From: Turicibacter sp.
GTDB lineage: Bacteria > Bacillota_I > Bacilli_A > MOL361 > Turicibacteraceae
DNA length: 64,000 bases
Direction of reading: 5' to 3'
NCBI GenBank assembly: GCA_009780245.1
Contig: WRAJ01000003.1
Coordinates: 52,731-116,730, forward strand
Shown: in pieces, positions 55,444 through 64,000 of the stretch
Layout: each line of letters begins with the position of its first letter
Numbering within the stretch: the first letter of the stretch is position 1
Made by a program: the position numbers and the translations under genes
Notes under the pieces: generated by a model
Database searches by the model: none
Seen by the model: the letters and a program-made list of their open reading frames with translations, nothing else
Told to the model about the DNA's origin: nothing

Positions 55444-56166
55444 CTAGCATTTAATTTCCGCTGTAAACACAGCCCCGTCAACCTTTGCACCCGAAATATA
55501 TAACACACCGTCTAAAGCTTGGCAATCCACCGCAATCTCATCGTCAGCTTTAGCCTCATTGATATAGTTAAACTGGATTTCCTTCACACCGACGAGCGAT
55601 TGCTTCTCAACTTTCGATAAAACGTTCGCGATCAAATCCGCATAAATCGCACTGTTCATATGACCCAGAATATCTAGCTCGCTGTACTGCACAAGATGCG
55701 TATACGAGGCTAATTCCGCTGCATCTTCCGGAATCTTCACGCGGTCCGCTTCCACCTCAACTCCTAACTTCCCATACACAGGCAGCTCAGTTGGAAAATC
55801 CGTCGGACGCTTAATGCGACGAGCCTCAATATCAATCAACACCCACATGCTCTCCCATTCCACTAGCTTATCACCAGTCGCGCTCAGTATTTCGCCGCGC
55901 CTTTTAAATGCCGAGCGCGTCATTTCACCGGGCCAAGTCTTGATTGTCACCGTTTCGTCTAATTTCGGCAGTCCGAAAAACTGGATACCCATGCGTTGTA
56001 GCACAAAAACCATCCCCGACTTTAGCGTGTCATCCATACCCGCACCGATTGTGCCAGCGCTGTACCACGATGCGTCGTTAATGTATTTAATCAGCGCCGT
56101 CAGCCGAACTTCCTCTTTTGAATCCAAATCAAAAAACCCAATTTGTCTTTCGTGTTGATAAATCAT
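55444..56166 (-). CDS. Acyl-ACP thioesterase
   Basis: This FatA/FatB-type thioesterase releases fatty acids from acyl carrier protein. It has two hotdog halves: the first begins QIGFFDLDSKEEVRLTALIKYI with WPGEMTRSAFKRR, and the second carries YSELDILGHMNSAIYADLI near residues 160-178, with the catalytic Asn/His region. ATG 56166 follows AAAGGATGCGG; ATG 56178 overlaps that site. Length is about 240 aa. It is embedded between folP and folB, though it has no known folate role. Confidence 0.88.
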   Translation of the reverse strand: MIYQHERQIGFFDLDSKEEVRLTALIKYINDASWYSAGTIGAGMDDTLKSGMVFVLQRMGIQFFGLPKLDETVTIKTWPGEMTRSAFKRRGEILSATGDKLVEWESMWVLIDIEARRIKRPTDFPTELPVYGKLGVEVEADRVKIPEDAAELASYTHLVQYSELDILGHMNSAIYADLIANVLSKVEKQSLVGVKEIQFNYINEAKADDEIAVDCQALDGVLYISGAKVDGAVFTAEIKC

Positions 56167-56181
56167 AAAAATCCGCATCCT

Positions 56182-56961
56182 TTACTCTAAATTCCCCATC
56201 ACATTAATAGCAAGTTTATTTTCCTTAACCTCATGTACCCGGACGTACGCAATCCCTTTGGTGCAGGCGTAACAGGTCACGGCTAGTGTACCAACCCCGA
56301 CCCCTAGACCCAAGTCTTCCGTTTGCGCCAAGGCACGGATGGTGCGCTTTTTGCTAGCTGCTAACAGAACCGGATAACCGAGGCTCTTCAGCTGATCGAT
56401 GTGTTTGATTAATTCAATATTCTGTTCAAGCGTTTTCCCAAAGCCAATCCCGGGATCAACGATAATGCGCTCTTTTTCTACCCCTGCTGCCAGGGCTAAA
56501 TCCACCGTTGCTTGCAGTTCGGCTAACACTTCAGAGACGATGCTAGTCAAAGCCGCATTTTCCTGCTCAGGTGTCCGGTTGTGCATGAGAACCACCTGCG
56601 CATCACTTTCTGCCATCACGCGCAACATCTCCGGGTCACGCCGTCCTGCCCAGACGTCATTGATAATCGTCACACCTGCAGCAACGGCCTGCCGCGCTAC
56701 CTCCGCTTTATACGTATCAATTGAAATCGGCACATCAACCACATCGCGAAGCCGCTGAATCACCGGAATCACCCGCGCTAGCTCTTCCTCTAAACTAATC
56801 GGTACAGACCCCGGCCGCGTCGATTCCCCACCGATATCAATCACATCCGCACCATCCGCCACCATCTGCACCGCATGCGCCACGGCTTTCTCAATATCCA
56901 CATACGCTCCGCCATCGCTAAAACTATCCGGCGTGACGTTTAAAATTCCCATGATTTTCAT
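56182..56961 (-). CDS. folP: Dihydropteroate synthase
   Basis: DHPS joins hydroxymethyl-dihydropterin diphosphate with p-aminobenzoate. It begins MKIMGILNVTPDSFSDGG, with GADVIDIGGESTRPG near residues 38-52 and DPGIGFGKTLEQN near 168-180, and KKRTIRALAQ near 205. Length 259 aa is typical. It leads the folate cluster on the minus strand. Confidence 0.96.
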   Translation of the reverse strand: MKIMGILNVTPDSFSDGGAYVDIEKAVAHAVQMVADGADVIDIGGESTRPGSVPISLEEELARVIPVIQRLRDVVDVPISIDTYKAEVARQAVAAGVTIINDVWAGRRDPEMLRVMAESDAQVVLMHNRTPEQENAALTSIVSEVLAELQATVDLALAAGVEKERIIVDPGIGFGKTLEQNIELIKHIDQLKSLGYPVLLAASKKRTIRALAQTEDLGLGVGVGTLAVTCYACTKGIAYVRVHEVKENKLAINVMGNLE

Positions 56962-56990
56962 CTGTCATCTCACCCTCACAAATAACATTC

Positions 56991-57021
56991 AAAAAAAGGC
57001 GCCTATCTTGGGCGCTCTTTT
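56991..57021 (-). terminator. Terminator after pyrE
   Basis: GCGCC pairs with GGCGC, flanked by AAAAG and a T7 run, just downstream of pyrE on the minus strand. Confidence 0.75.
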
Positions 57022-57031
57022 ACTTTTTCAA

Positions 57032-57661
57032 CTAACCGATCCAACTTTCATCCGTTGGATCTTTTCGCCACGCCGCAAGTTTAGCCACGGCATCTTCTTT
57101 AATATAACCAGCCTCAGCAGCCACTTTCGTTAACGTGTCATAATGACATAAAGACACGTTTTTTACATTAGCCGCTTCTAAATTAGCAAGCCCTTTTTCT
57201 AACTCATACGAGAAGATTGATACGATTCCCAAAACGTCACAGCCAAGCTCTCTTAACACTTCCACCGCTTCAATCGAAGATTTCCCAGTAGAAATCAAAT
57301 CTTCAACCACAACGACTTTCATGCCTTGCGCGGTTAATCCTTCCACTTGATTCCCGCGTCCGTGCTTTTTAGCCCCTGAACGAACGTATCCCATTGGCAG
57401 GTCTAGCTTATCTGCCATAATCGCCGCATGCGGGATGCCAGCTGTTGCCGTGCCCATCAGCATTTCCGCTTCAGGGTATTCGTTTTTGACAATTTCACAT
57501 AACCCCGCTTCAATGTCTTTTCGTACTAGCGGATAAGACAACGTTAACCGGTTGTCGCAATAAATCGGTGATTTAATGCCGGATGTCCAAGTGAACGGTT
57601 CCTCTGGGCGCAAAATAACGGCTTCAATGTCTAATAAATGTTTTGCGATGATTTCTTTCAT
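57032..57661 (-). CDS. pyrE: Orotate phosphoribosyltransferase
   Basis: PyrE forms OMP from orotate and PRPP. It shows the [17 protein letters not shown] substrate site near residues 22-38 and the PRPP-binding motif [14 protein letters not shown] near 115-128. Length 209 aa is normal. It is the last gene of the pyr cluster in the window and is followed by a terminator. Confidence 0.96.
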   Translation of the reverse strand: MKEIIAKHLLDIEAVILRPEEPFTWTSGIKSPIYCDNRLTLSYPLVRKDIEAGLCEIVKNEYPEAEMLMGTATAGIPHAAIMADKLDLPMGYVRSGAKKHGRGNQVEGLTAQGMKVVVVEDLISTGKSSIEAVEVLRELGCDVLGIVSIFSYELEKGLANLEAANVKNVSLCHYDTLTKVAAEAGYIKEDAVAKLAAWRKDPTDESWIG

Positions 57662-57686
57662 TAATTGTCAAGCTCCTCTGATTTTG

Positions 57687-58316
57687 CTATCTCTTTTTAT
57701 TTCGGTTTTTCTTTTTTGAAGGCTGATTGGGATTTTTCTGTCCTTGATTTTGCTTCTGCTGTTGATTCTGCTTCCCTTGGTTTTGCTTTTTGGGTTGTTG
57801 ATTCTGATTTTTCTGCTGATTATTTTGCTTTTTCGCTTCCTGCTGAACTTCTTGCACTTCCTGAACAGGCTGCTCCACCTCGTTCTCAACCGCCACATCA
57901 ATAACTTCCTCTTCAAAAACAGCCACAACTTCAACTGTTTCTTCGTTCACAGATACCACGGTTTCATCCAGATCTTCTTTTAAATCACTCGCCTCTAAAG
58001 CCGCCCTAACGCCTTCATCTAAAGCAGGCAAAGAATCCGTGTATCTTTCTTCAAGCAACGTCGCTTCCACATTATTGAAGCCCGTTCGTGCAAAAGAAAT
58101 AAATTTACTCTTGTACCTCTTTTTGTTCTCTTTATAGCGCAGAACACCGACATCTCCCATCACAACCATCATGTAATTGCCCATTCCCACTTGAAGGTAA
58201 ATGCGCTCTTTCGTCACAACCTCCTCAAAGGTAATGAAATGACACGCATTCCCGTTGATGATGTCCATTGCTTTAAAGATGACTCTTACTTTTAATTCTC
58301 TATCTCGATTTCCCAT
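57687..58316 (-). CDS. Unknown protein with low-complexity Q/N/K tail
   Basis: I do not recognise this 209-aa protein. Residues 1-85 form a compact domain with beta-like stretches (RVIFKAMDIINGNACHFITF, ERIYLQVGMGNYMMVVMGDV). Residues 85-145 are acidic. Residues 145-209 are almost entirely Gln, Asn, Lys and Pro, ending KKKNRNKKR. Two other frames across the tail are open only because of its low complexity. AGGAGA precedes ATG 58316. It lies between pyrF and pyrE, about 25 bases upstream of pyrE, so the two are probably co-transcribed. Nucleic-acid binding is possible but not shown. Confidence 0.7.
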   Translation of the reverse strand: MGNRDRELKVRVIFKAMDIINGNACHFITFEEVVTKERIYLQVGMGNYMMVVMGDVGVLRYKENKKRYKSKFISFARTGFNNVEATLLEERYTDSLPALDEGVRAALEASDLKEDLDETVVSVNEETVEVVAVFEEEVIDVAVENEVEQPVQEVQEVQQEAKKQNNQQKNQNQQPKKQNQGKQNQQQKQNQGQKNPNQPSKKKNRNKKR

Positions 58317-58475
58317 GTTTTTCTCCTATACTCACTTAAGATCACATTTATTCGGATTTGTAAAATAGTTTAGTTTCAACTTGTTTAGCAGATACTTTAC
58401 ATATACATTGTAGCATAATTACGTCTGTTTATCTACCCTTTAAACCTTAAGATTTCATATAAGGCCACCGTAAAC

Positions 58476-59183
58476 CTATTCTATTTCGCCTTGAACCCGT
58501 TGATAAACGTCGTACGGATTTTCAGCACATGTGATGCTACGACCGATGACAATGTAATTACTCCCCTCTTCCTTCCCACGCTTCGGGGTCGCAACACGTG
58601 TTTGATCGTGTGCATCATCACCGGCAAGTCTAATCCCTGGGGTAAGCGCAATAAAGCCTTCCCCACAAGTCTCATGAACCTTCTGCGCTTCGTGCACCGA
58701 ACACACAACCCCATCAAGGCCAGCCGCTTTCGCCACTTTCGCATAATTCAAAGCCGAATCAGCCACCGTGCCTAGAATCCCTTGCTCCTCGTTCATCTGC
58801 TCTTTGCTCGTGCTCGTTAGCTGGGTCACCGCAATGATCAACGGACGCTTCCCATCAGGGCTCCCCTCGATTAATCCCTCAATCGCGGCCTCCATCATCT
58901 TCTTCCCACCAGCCGCATGCAAATTCGTCAAATCCACACCAAGTGACGCGACCTGCCGCATCGCTGATTTCACCGTATTCGGAATATCATGCATTTTCAA
59001 ATCAAGAAAAATACGATGTCCTTTTTCCTTGAGATAGGTCACAATCGCCGGGCCTTCTTTGTAATAAAGTTCCATCCCCACTTTCAAATACAGCGACTCA
59101 CTGACTGGGAATTGATTAATAAAAAGATCCACAGCTTCTTTATTCGGTAAATCCATGGCAATAATAATTTCAGGTTTATTCAT
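58476..59183 (-). CDS. pyrF: Orotidine 5'-phosphate decarboxylase
   Basis: PyrF decarboxylates OMP to UMP. It begins NKPEIIIAMDLPNKEAVDLF, has the catalytic FLDLKMHDIPNTVKSAM near residues 58-74, and ends with the phosphate-binding TPGIRLAGDDAHDQTRV and VIGRSITCAENP. Length 235 aa is typical. GGAGGAAAG precedes the ATG, and the cca stop codon touches its start. Confidence 0.96.
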   Translation of the reverse strand: MNKPEIIIAMDLPNKEAVDLFINQFPVSESLYLKVGMELYYKEGPAIVTYLKEKGHRIFLDLKMHDIPNTVKSAMRQVASLGVDLTNLHAAGGKKMMEAAIEGLIEGSPDGKRPLIIAVTQLTSTSKEQMNEEQGILGTVADSALNYAKVAKAAGLDGVVCSVHEAQKVHETCGEGFIALTPGIRLAGDDAHDQTRVATPKRGKEEGSNYIVIGRSITCAENPYDVYQRVQGEIE

Positions 59184-60548
59184 TTAGCTCTTTCCTCCGT
59201 ATAGTTGATATAGCGCTTCTTTAGCTAATTCTAATAAGGTCTCTCGATTGTTCAGGCTCGGATCATCAATCACACGCTCTAACAAATATTCTAACGTAAA
59301 GCGCAATTTTCGATTGGCTGAAAATCCTAGCTCAATCAAATCACTGCCGTTAATCTTTAATTCTTTGAGCCTTGTCGCTTCTCCATTAGCCATCACCTCG
59401 CGATACAAACGATCAGCCGTTTTTAAAGCCTCTTGTTTCTCTTCTTGACGATAATCGCTTTGACCCGAAATATCCGCGGCACGAACCTTCAAATAAAGAG
59501 GAAACACTTTTATATTAATCTTGTTCATCGCTGTCCGAGCAGCTTTTCTGGTTAAGGGCAACGGATAATCGTGGTATCTGATCAGGTGCGAAACCCGAAC
59601 GATGGTCTGATTATCGAACTTAAGGCGTCGCATGATGTCTCGACTTATGTGATAACCTTTTTCTTGGTGACCCCAAAAGTGGGCAACTCCATCCTTACCA
59701 ATGGTCTTCTTCGCTGGCTTCCCAACATCATGAAGAAGCATGATCAGCCGTAGCATCTCATCACGTTCCATATTGGCCATCGCTCGTAGCGTGTGTTCAC
59801 CGACGTTATAAGCGTGATGCGGTGTTTCCTGTTCCGTCTGCATCATCGCATCAAACTCCGGTAAAAAATGCTTTGTAATCCCTGCCTGATACGCCACCCT
59901 GAACGCATCCACGTTAACACCGACCACCATTTTCATCAGCTCGATTCGAATCCGCTCAACGCTGATGTTCGCAAGTAAATGGGCTTGTCTTTCCATCGCC
60001 TCAAGTGTCTTTTCCTCAACCCTAAATCCCGGCTCTAACTGTGCTAAAAATCGAATGCCCCGTAAAATACGTAACGGGTCTTCTTTGAACCGTTCATCCG
60101 GATCGCCAACGGCGCGTATGACCTGATCGTGCAGGTCGTCGCGGCCATTAAACGGGTCTATCAGTTCGCCATCGAGTCCCATTGCCATCGCATTAAAGGT
60201 GAAATCGCGGCGCTTTAAATCATCGTACAGGTTCGTGGTAAACGTCACATCGTCCGGCCGGCGGTGATCGGTATACGCCCCGTCAATCCGGTAAGTCGTG
60301 ACCTCGAAATCATCGCCACCGTGAAGCACCGTCACCGTGCCGTGCCGCAAGCCTGTGTTAATCGTCTTCCGAAACACCTGTTTTATCTCATCAGGCGTGG
60401 CCGATGTGCAAATGTCAAAATCTTGCGTGTCAGCGATACCCATGACGTGATTACGGACAAAGCCCCCAACAAAATACGCCTCGTAGCCGGCTTGGTTTAA
60501 TTGTCCGACAACTTCCTTTGCGTTGGTATATGTCGTTTTATCTTTCAT
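59184..60548 (-). CDS. cca: CCA tRNA nucleotidyltransferase
   Basis: This enzyme adds or repairs the 3' CCA end of tRNA. The N-terminal nucleotidyltransferase domain has GGFVRNHVMG and the metal motif DFDICTSATPDE near residues 45-60, with RRDFTFNAMAMG. The HD-like and C-terminal region holds LLHDVGKPAKKT near 270 and HLIRYHDYPL near 320. ATG 60548 follows GGGTGAT; the ATG at 60560 overlaps that site. It sits inside the pyr cluster, its product unrelated to pyrimidine synthesis. Confidence 0.93.
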   Translation of the reverse strand: MKDKTTYTNAKEVVGQLNQAGYEAYFVGGFVRNHVMGIADTQDFDICTSATPDEIKQVFRKTINTGLRHGTVTVLHGGDDFEVTTYRIDGAYTDHRRPDDVTFTTNLYDDLKRRDFTFNAMAMGLDGELIDPFNGRDDLHDQVIRAVGDPDERFKEDPLRILRGIRFLAQLEPGFRVEEKTLEAMERQAHLLANISVERIRIELMKMVVGVNVDAFRVAYQAGITKHFLPEFDAMMQTEQETPHHAYNVGEHTLRAMANMERDEMLRLIMLLHDVGKPAKKTIGKDGVAHFWGHQEKGYHISRDIMRRLKFDNQTIVRVSHLIRYHDYPLPLTRKAARTAMNKINIKVFPLYLKVRAADISGQSDYRQEEKQEALKTADRLYREVMANGEATRLKELKINGSDLIELGFSANRKLRFTLEYLLERVIDDPSLNNRETLLELAKEALYQLYGGKS

Positions 60549-60581
60549 AAAATCACCCATTTCAAATCAGCTCATCACTTC

Positions 60582-60743
60582 CTGCCACTAAAACCTGATT
60601 TTTCAAGGAAAAGTGGCATAATGTCAAATATTTTCCTCCGAATATGGAGTTTCCTTTGTTTTTTCCCTCAGTTTAGCGCATTTGACACTTACTAGATGTC
60701 AATTTATGCCACTAAAGTTCGATTTTTCAAGGAAAAGTGGCAG
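60582..60743 (-). repeat. 162-bp structured intergenic element, copy B
   Basis: CTGCCACT (60582-60589) pairs with AGTGGCA (60612-60618), an internal TTGACA (60682-60687) pairs with TGTCAA (60697-60702), and the right end is GCCACT...AGTGGCAG ending at 60743. On the minus strand it aligns to copy A along its full length and has the same size. It fills the spacer between pyrD and cca. Confidence 0.75.
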
Positions 60744-60759
60744 AGTGAATTTACTTTAA

Positions 60760-62438
<1,679 letters not shown>

Positions 62439-62503
62439 TGATGAAACCTCCTAAATGCTTTTGATAACTATAATTATACCCCAAATCCTGATTCATTTCC
62501 ACA

Positions 62504-62528
62504 AAAACCCCCTGTTCCCAGGGGGTAA
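62504..62528 (-). terminator. Terminator after carB
   Basis: CCCCCTG-GGAA-CAGGGGG followed by TTTTTG on the minus strand, 10 bases after the carB stop. Confidence 0.85.
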
Positions 62529-62538
62529 TTTTCATTAA

Positions 62539-64000
62539 TTATTCGGTTGCATCAATCGCGAAACTCATTGATTCCAACACACGATAAACCGCATTGGCCG
62601 TATCAAGTGATGTGAAGCACGGAATGTTGTTTTCCACTGACGTTCGGCGAATCAAGAAACCATCCGTTGCTGTGTCCTTTTTCGTCGCCGTAAAAGTATT
62701 CACAACGAACCCGACTTTTCCTTTGCGAATCACATCCAAGACGGTCGTCCCCTCTTCGCCAATCTTGCTAACGGACACCGAGCGCACACCGTTTTCCTGT
62801 AGCATTTTGTGCGTGCCAGCCGTGGCTAAAATTTCATAACCGATATTAGCAAAGTTACGCGCTAACTCAAGGGCCTCTGTTTTGTCCTTATTTCCAATCG
62901 TAAACAAGACACGCTCAGCTTCGCCGACTTTCATCCCGGAAGCTAAAATCGCTTTGTATAAGGCTTTCTCCAAATTACGATCCTTCCCAATCGCCTCACC
63001 CGTCGACTTCATCTCAGGCCCTAACGCAATGTCCACCCCGCGTAATTTCGAGAACGAGAAGACCGGTGCCTTCACATAAACGCCTGGCACATGAGGGTGA
63101 TACCCCGTCGCATAACCTTGCTCTTTCAAAGACTCACCCATAATCGCACGCGACGCCACATTCGCCATCGGCACATCCGTAATCTTACTCATAAACGGCA
63201 CCGTACGCGACGAACGCGGGTTCACCTCAATCACAAACACCTCATCGTCCGCCGTGACAATAAACTGAATGTTCAACAGCCCGATAATCTGAAGCCCACG
63301 ACCCAGTTTCACTGTGTAATCAATTAATTTTTCGATAACCCTGTCGCTCACGTTTTGCGGCGGATACACAGCCAAAGAATCGCCCGAGTGAACCCCTGCA
63401 CGCTCGATGTGCTCCATAATGCCCGGGATGTACACATCCACCCCGTCAGAGATGGCATCCACTTCCACTTCTTTCCCGGTTAAATAACGATCGACTAAAA
63501 TCGGGTTTTCACTGTCTTCCTTCAAAGCGTGCTTCATGTAACGCTCGATTTCCGCATCGTTATCGATGATCTCCATCGCACGACCACCCAAGACATAAGA
63601 CGGGCGGAGTAACACCGGGTACCCGATTTCATTCGCAATTTTCTTCGCACCGTCCACACTACGACAAGTCGACCCTAACGGCTGTGGAATTTCCAGCTCT
63701 CTTAATAATTTCTCGAATTCATCGCGATTTTCCGCCCGGTCAATGTTCGCTAAGCTTGTGCCTAAAATGTTAACACCACGTGATTCCAAACCGGCAGCTA
63801 AATTGATCGCGGTCTGGCCGCCAAACTGAACCACCACGCCGAGGGGTTGTTCCAAATCCACCACGTGCATCACATCTTCGACCGTTAACGGCTCAAAATA
63901 AAGCTTATCCGAAATGGAAAAGTCCGTCGAAACCGTGCCTGGGTTACAGTTGATCACGATCGCCTCGTAACCAGCCTCGCGCATCGCCTTCACGCAATGC
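62539..64000 (-). CDS. carB: Carbamoyl-phosphate synthase large subunit, C-terminal half (partial)
   Basis: This is the C-terminal portion (about 487 residues) of CarB, which makes carbamoyl phosphate for pyrimidine and arginine synthesis. The gene continues past the window edge, so the true start is not seen. The second ATP-grasp domain carries [21 protein letters not shown] and [13 protein letters not shown]. The last 140 residues are the allosteric MGS-like domain ([18 protein letters not shown] and ATAGTHKML). It precedes pyrK in the transcription direction and ends at a strong terminator. Confidence 0.95.
   Translation of the reverse strand, partial: HCVKAMREAGYEAIVINCNPGTVSTDFSISDKLYFEPLTVEDVMHVVDLEQPLGVVVQFGGQTAINLAAGLESRGVNILGTSLANIDRAENRDEFEKLLRELEIPQPLGSTCRSVDGAKKIANEIGYPVLLRPSYVLGGRAMEIIDNDAEIERYMKHALKEDSENPILVDRYLTGKEVEVDAISDGVDVYIPGIMEHIERAGVHSGDSLAVYPPQNVSDRVIEKLIDYTVKLGRGLQIIGLLNIQFIVTADDEVFVIEVNPRSSRTVPFMSKITDVPMANVASRAIMGESLKEQGYATGYHPHVPGVYVKAPVFSFSKLRGVDIALGPEMKSTGEAIGKDRNLEKALYKAILASGMKVGEAERVLFTIGNKDKTEALELARNFANIGYEILATAGTHKMLQENGVRSVSVSKIGEEGTTVLDVIRKGKVGFVVNTFTATKKDTATDGFLIRRTSVENNIPCFTSLDTANAVYRVLESMSFAIDATE

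Noticed and set aside
57668..57983. Alternative frames over the Q/N/K-rich tail
   Set aside because: They are open only because of low-complexity codons and lack start signals.

Overview
The window reads as the chromosome of a non-sporulating low-GC Gram-positive bacterium of class Bacilli, probably Lactobacillales. The supporting evidence is the Firmicutes replication pair DnaB/DnaI, an RNase J1-type nuclease, an L27 precursor with its Prp protease, PyrDB/PyrK-type dihydroorotate dehydrogenase, many LxxC lipoproteins with very acidic N-termini, and AGGAGG ribosome binding sites throughout. Family-level placement is inference. I saw no tRNA, rRNA, CRISPR array, prophage or insertion sequence.

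Layout. 0-3.4 kb: part of a sugar-type ABC transporter (permease and binding protein) with a divergent GntR/UTRA regulator. 3.5-25.1 kb: mostly minus-strand core genes (RlmCD-type rRNA methylase, a polytopic membrane protein, obg, rplU-prp-rpmA, glmM, a LytTR regulator, a CNNM/CorC-type protein, rnc, dnaI, dnaB, coaE, mutM, rnjA), broken up by accessory genes: a Fic protein lacking the catalytic His, a small lipoprotein, and a 1,392-aa beta-helix surface protein. 25.3-35.7 kb: nucleoside uptake (bmpA-like lipoprotein, ATPase, two permeases) facing a salvage operon (cdd, pdp, flavoprotein, deoC, deoB, deoD), with a cre-like site between them.

36.1-53.6 kb is the most interesting part. It holds a quinone and extracellular electron transfer (EET) region: UbiX-, UbiA- and UbiD-like enzymes of the MqnM/P/L kind, a MurJ-like flippase, a substrate-binding lipoprotein, a polyprenyl diphosphate synthase (DmkB-like), a Gx-family membrane protein (EetB-like), a lipoprotein with two near-identical FMN-binding domains (PplA-like), a type II NADH dehydrogenase with a membrane extension, a LysR regulator, and a divergent secreted FMN/FAD reductase. 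Together they suggest electron flow from NADH through demethylmenaquinone to covalently flavinylated surface proteins and on to an extracellular acceptor. The reductase lacks the usual fumarate-reductase QxHPT His, so its acceptor may not be fumarate. EetA, ApbE (FmnB), FmnA and MqnA-D are not in the window. A type I toxin-antitoxin locus, a decayed BRO-type gene and several repeats lie among these genes.

53.9-64 kb: rpsD with a long leader, a folate cluster (folP, acyl-ACP thioesterase, folB, folK), and a pyrimidine cluster (carB, pyrK, pyrD, cca, pyrF, an unknown Q/N-rich protein, pyrE).

Non-coding structure not explained by genes: an intergenic element about 162 bp long with terminal hairpins and an internal TTGACA/TGTCAA hairpin (two clear copies and one diverged, all in the same orientation relative to neighbouring genes); a 97-bp element with 15-bp perfect terminal inverted repeats; a 63-bp tandem repeat; and two terminators that share their loop sequence.
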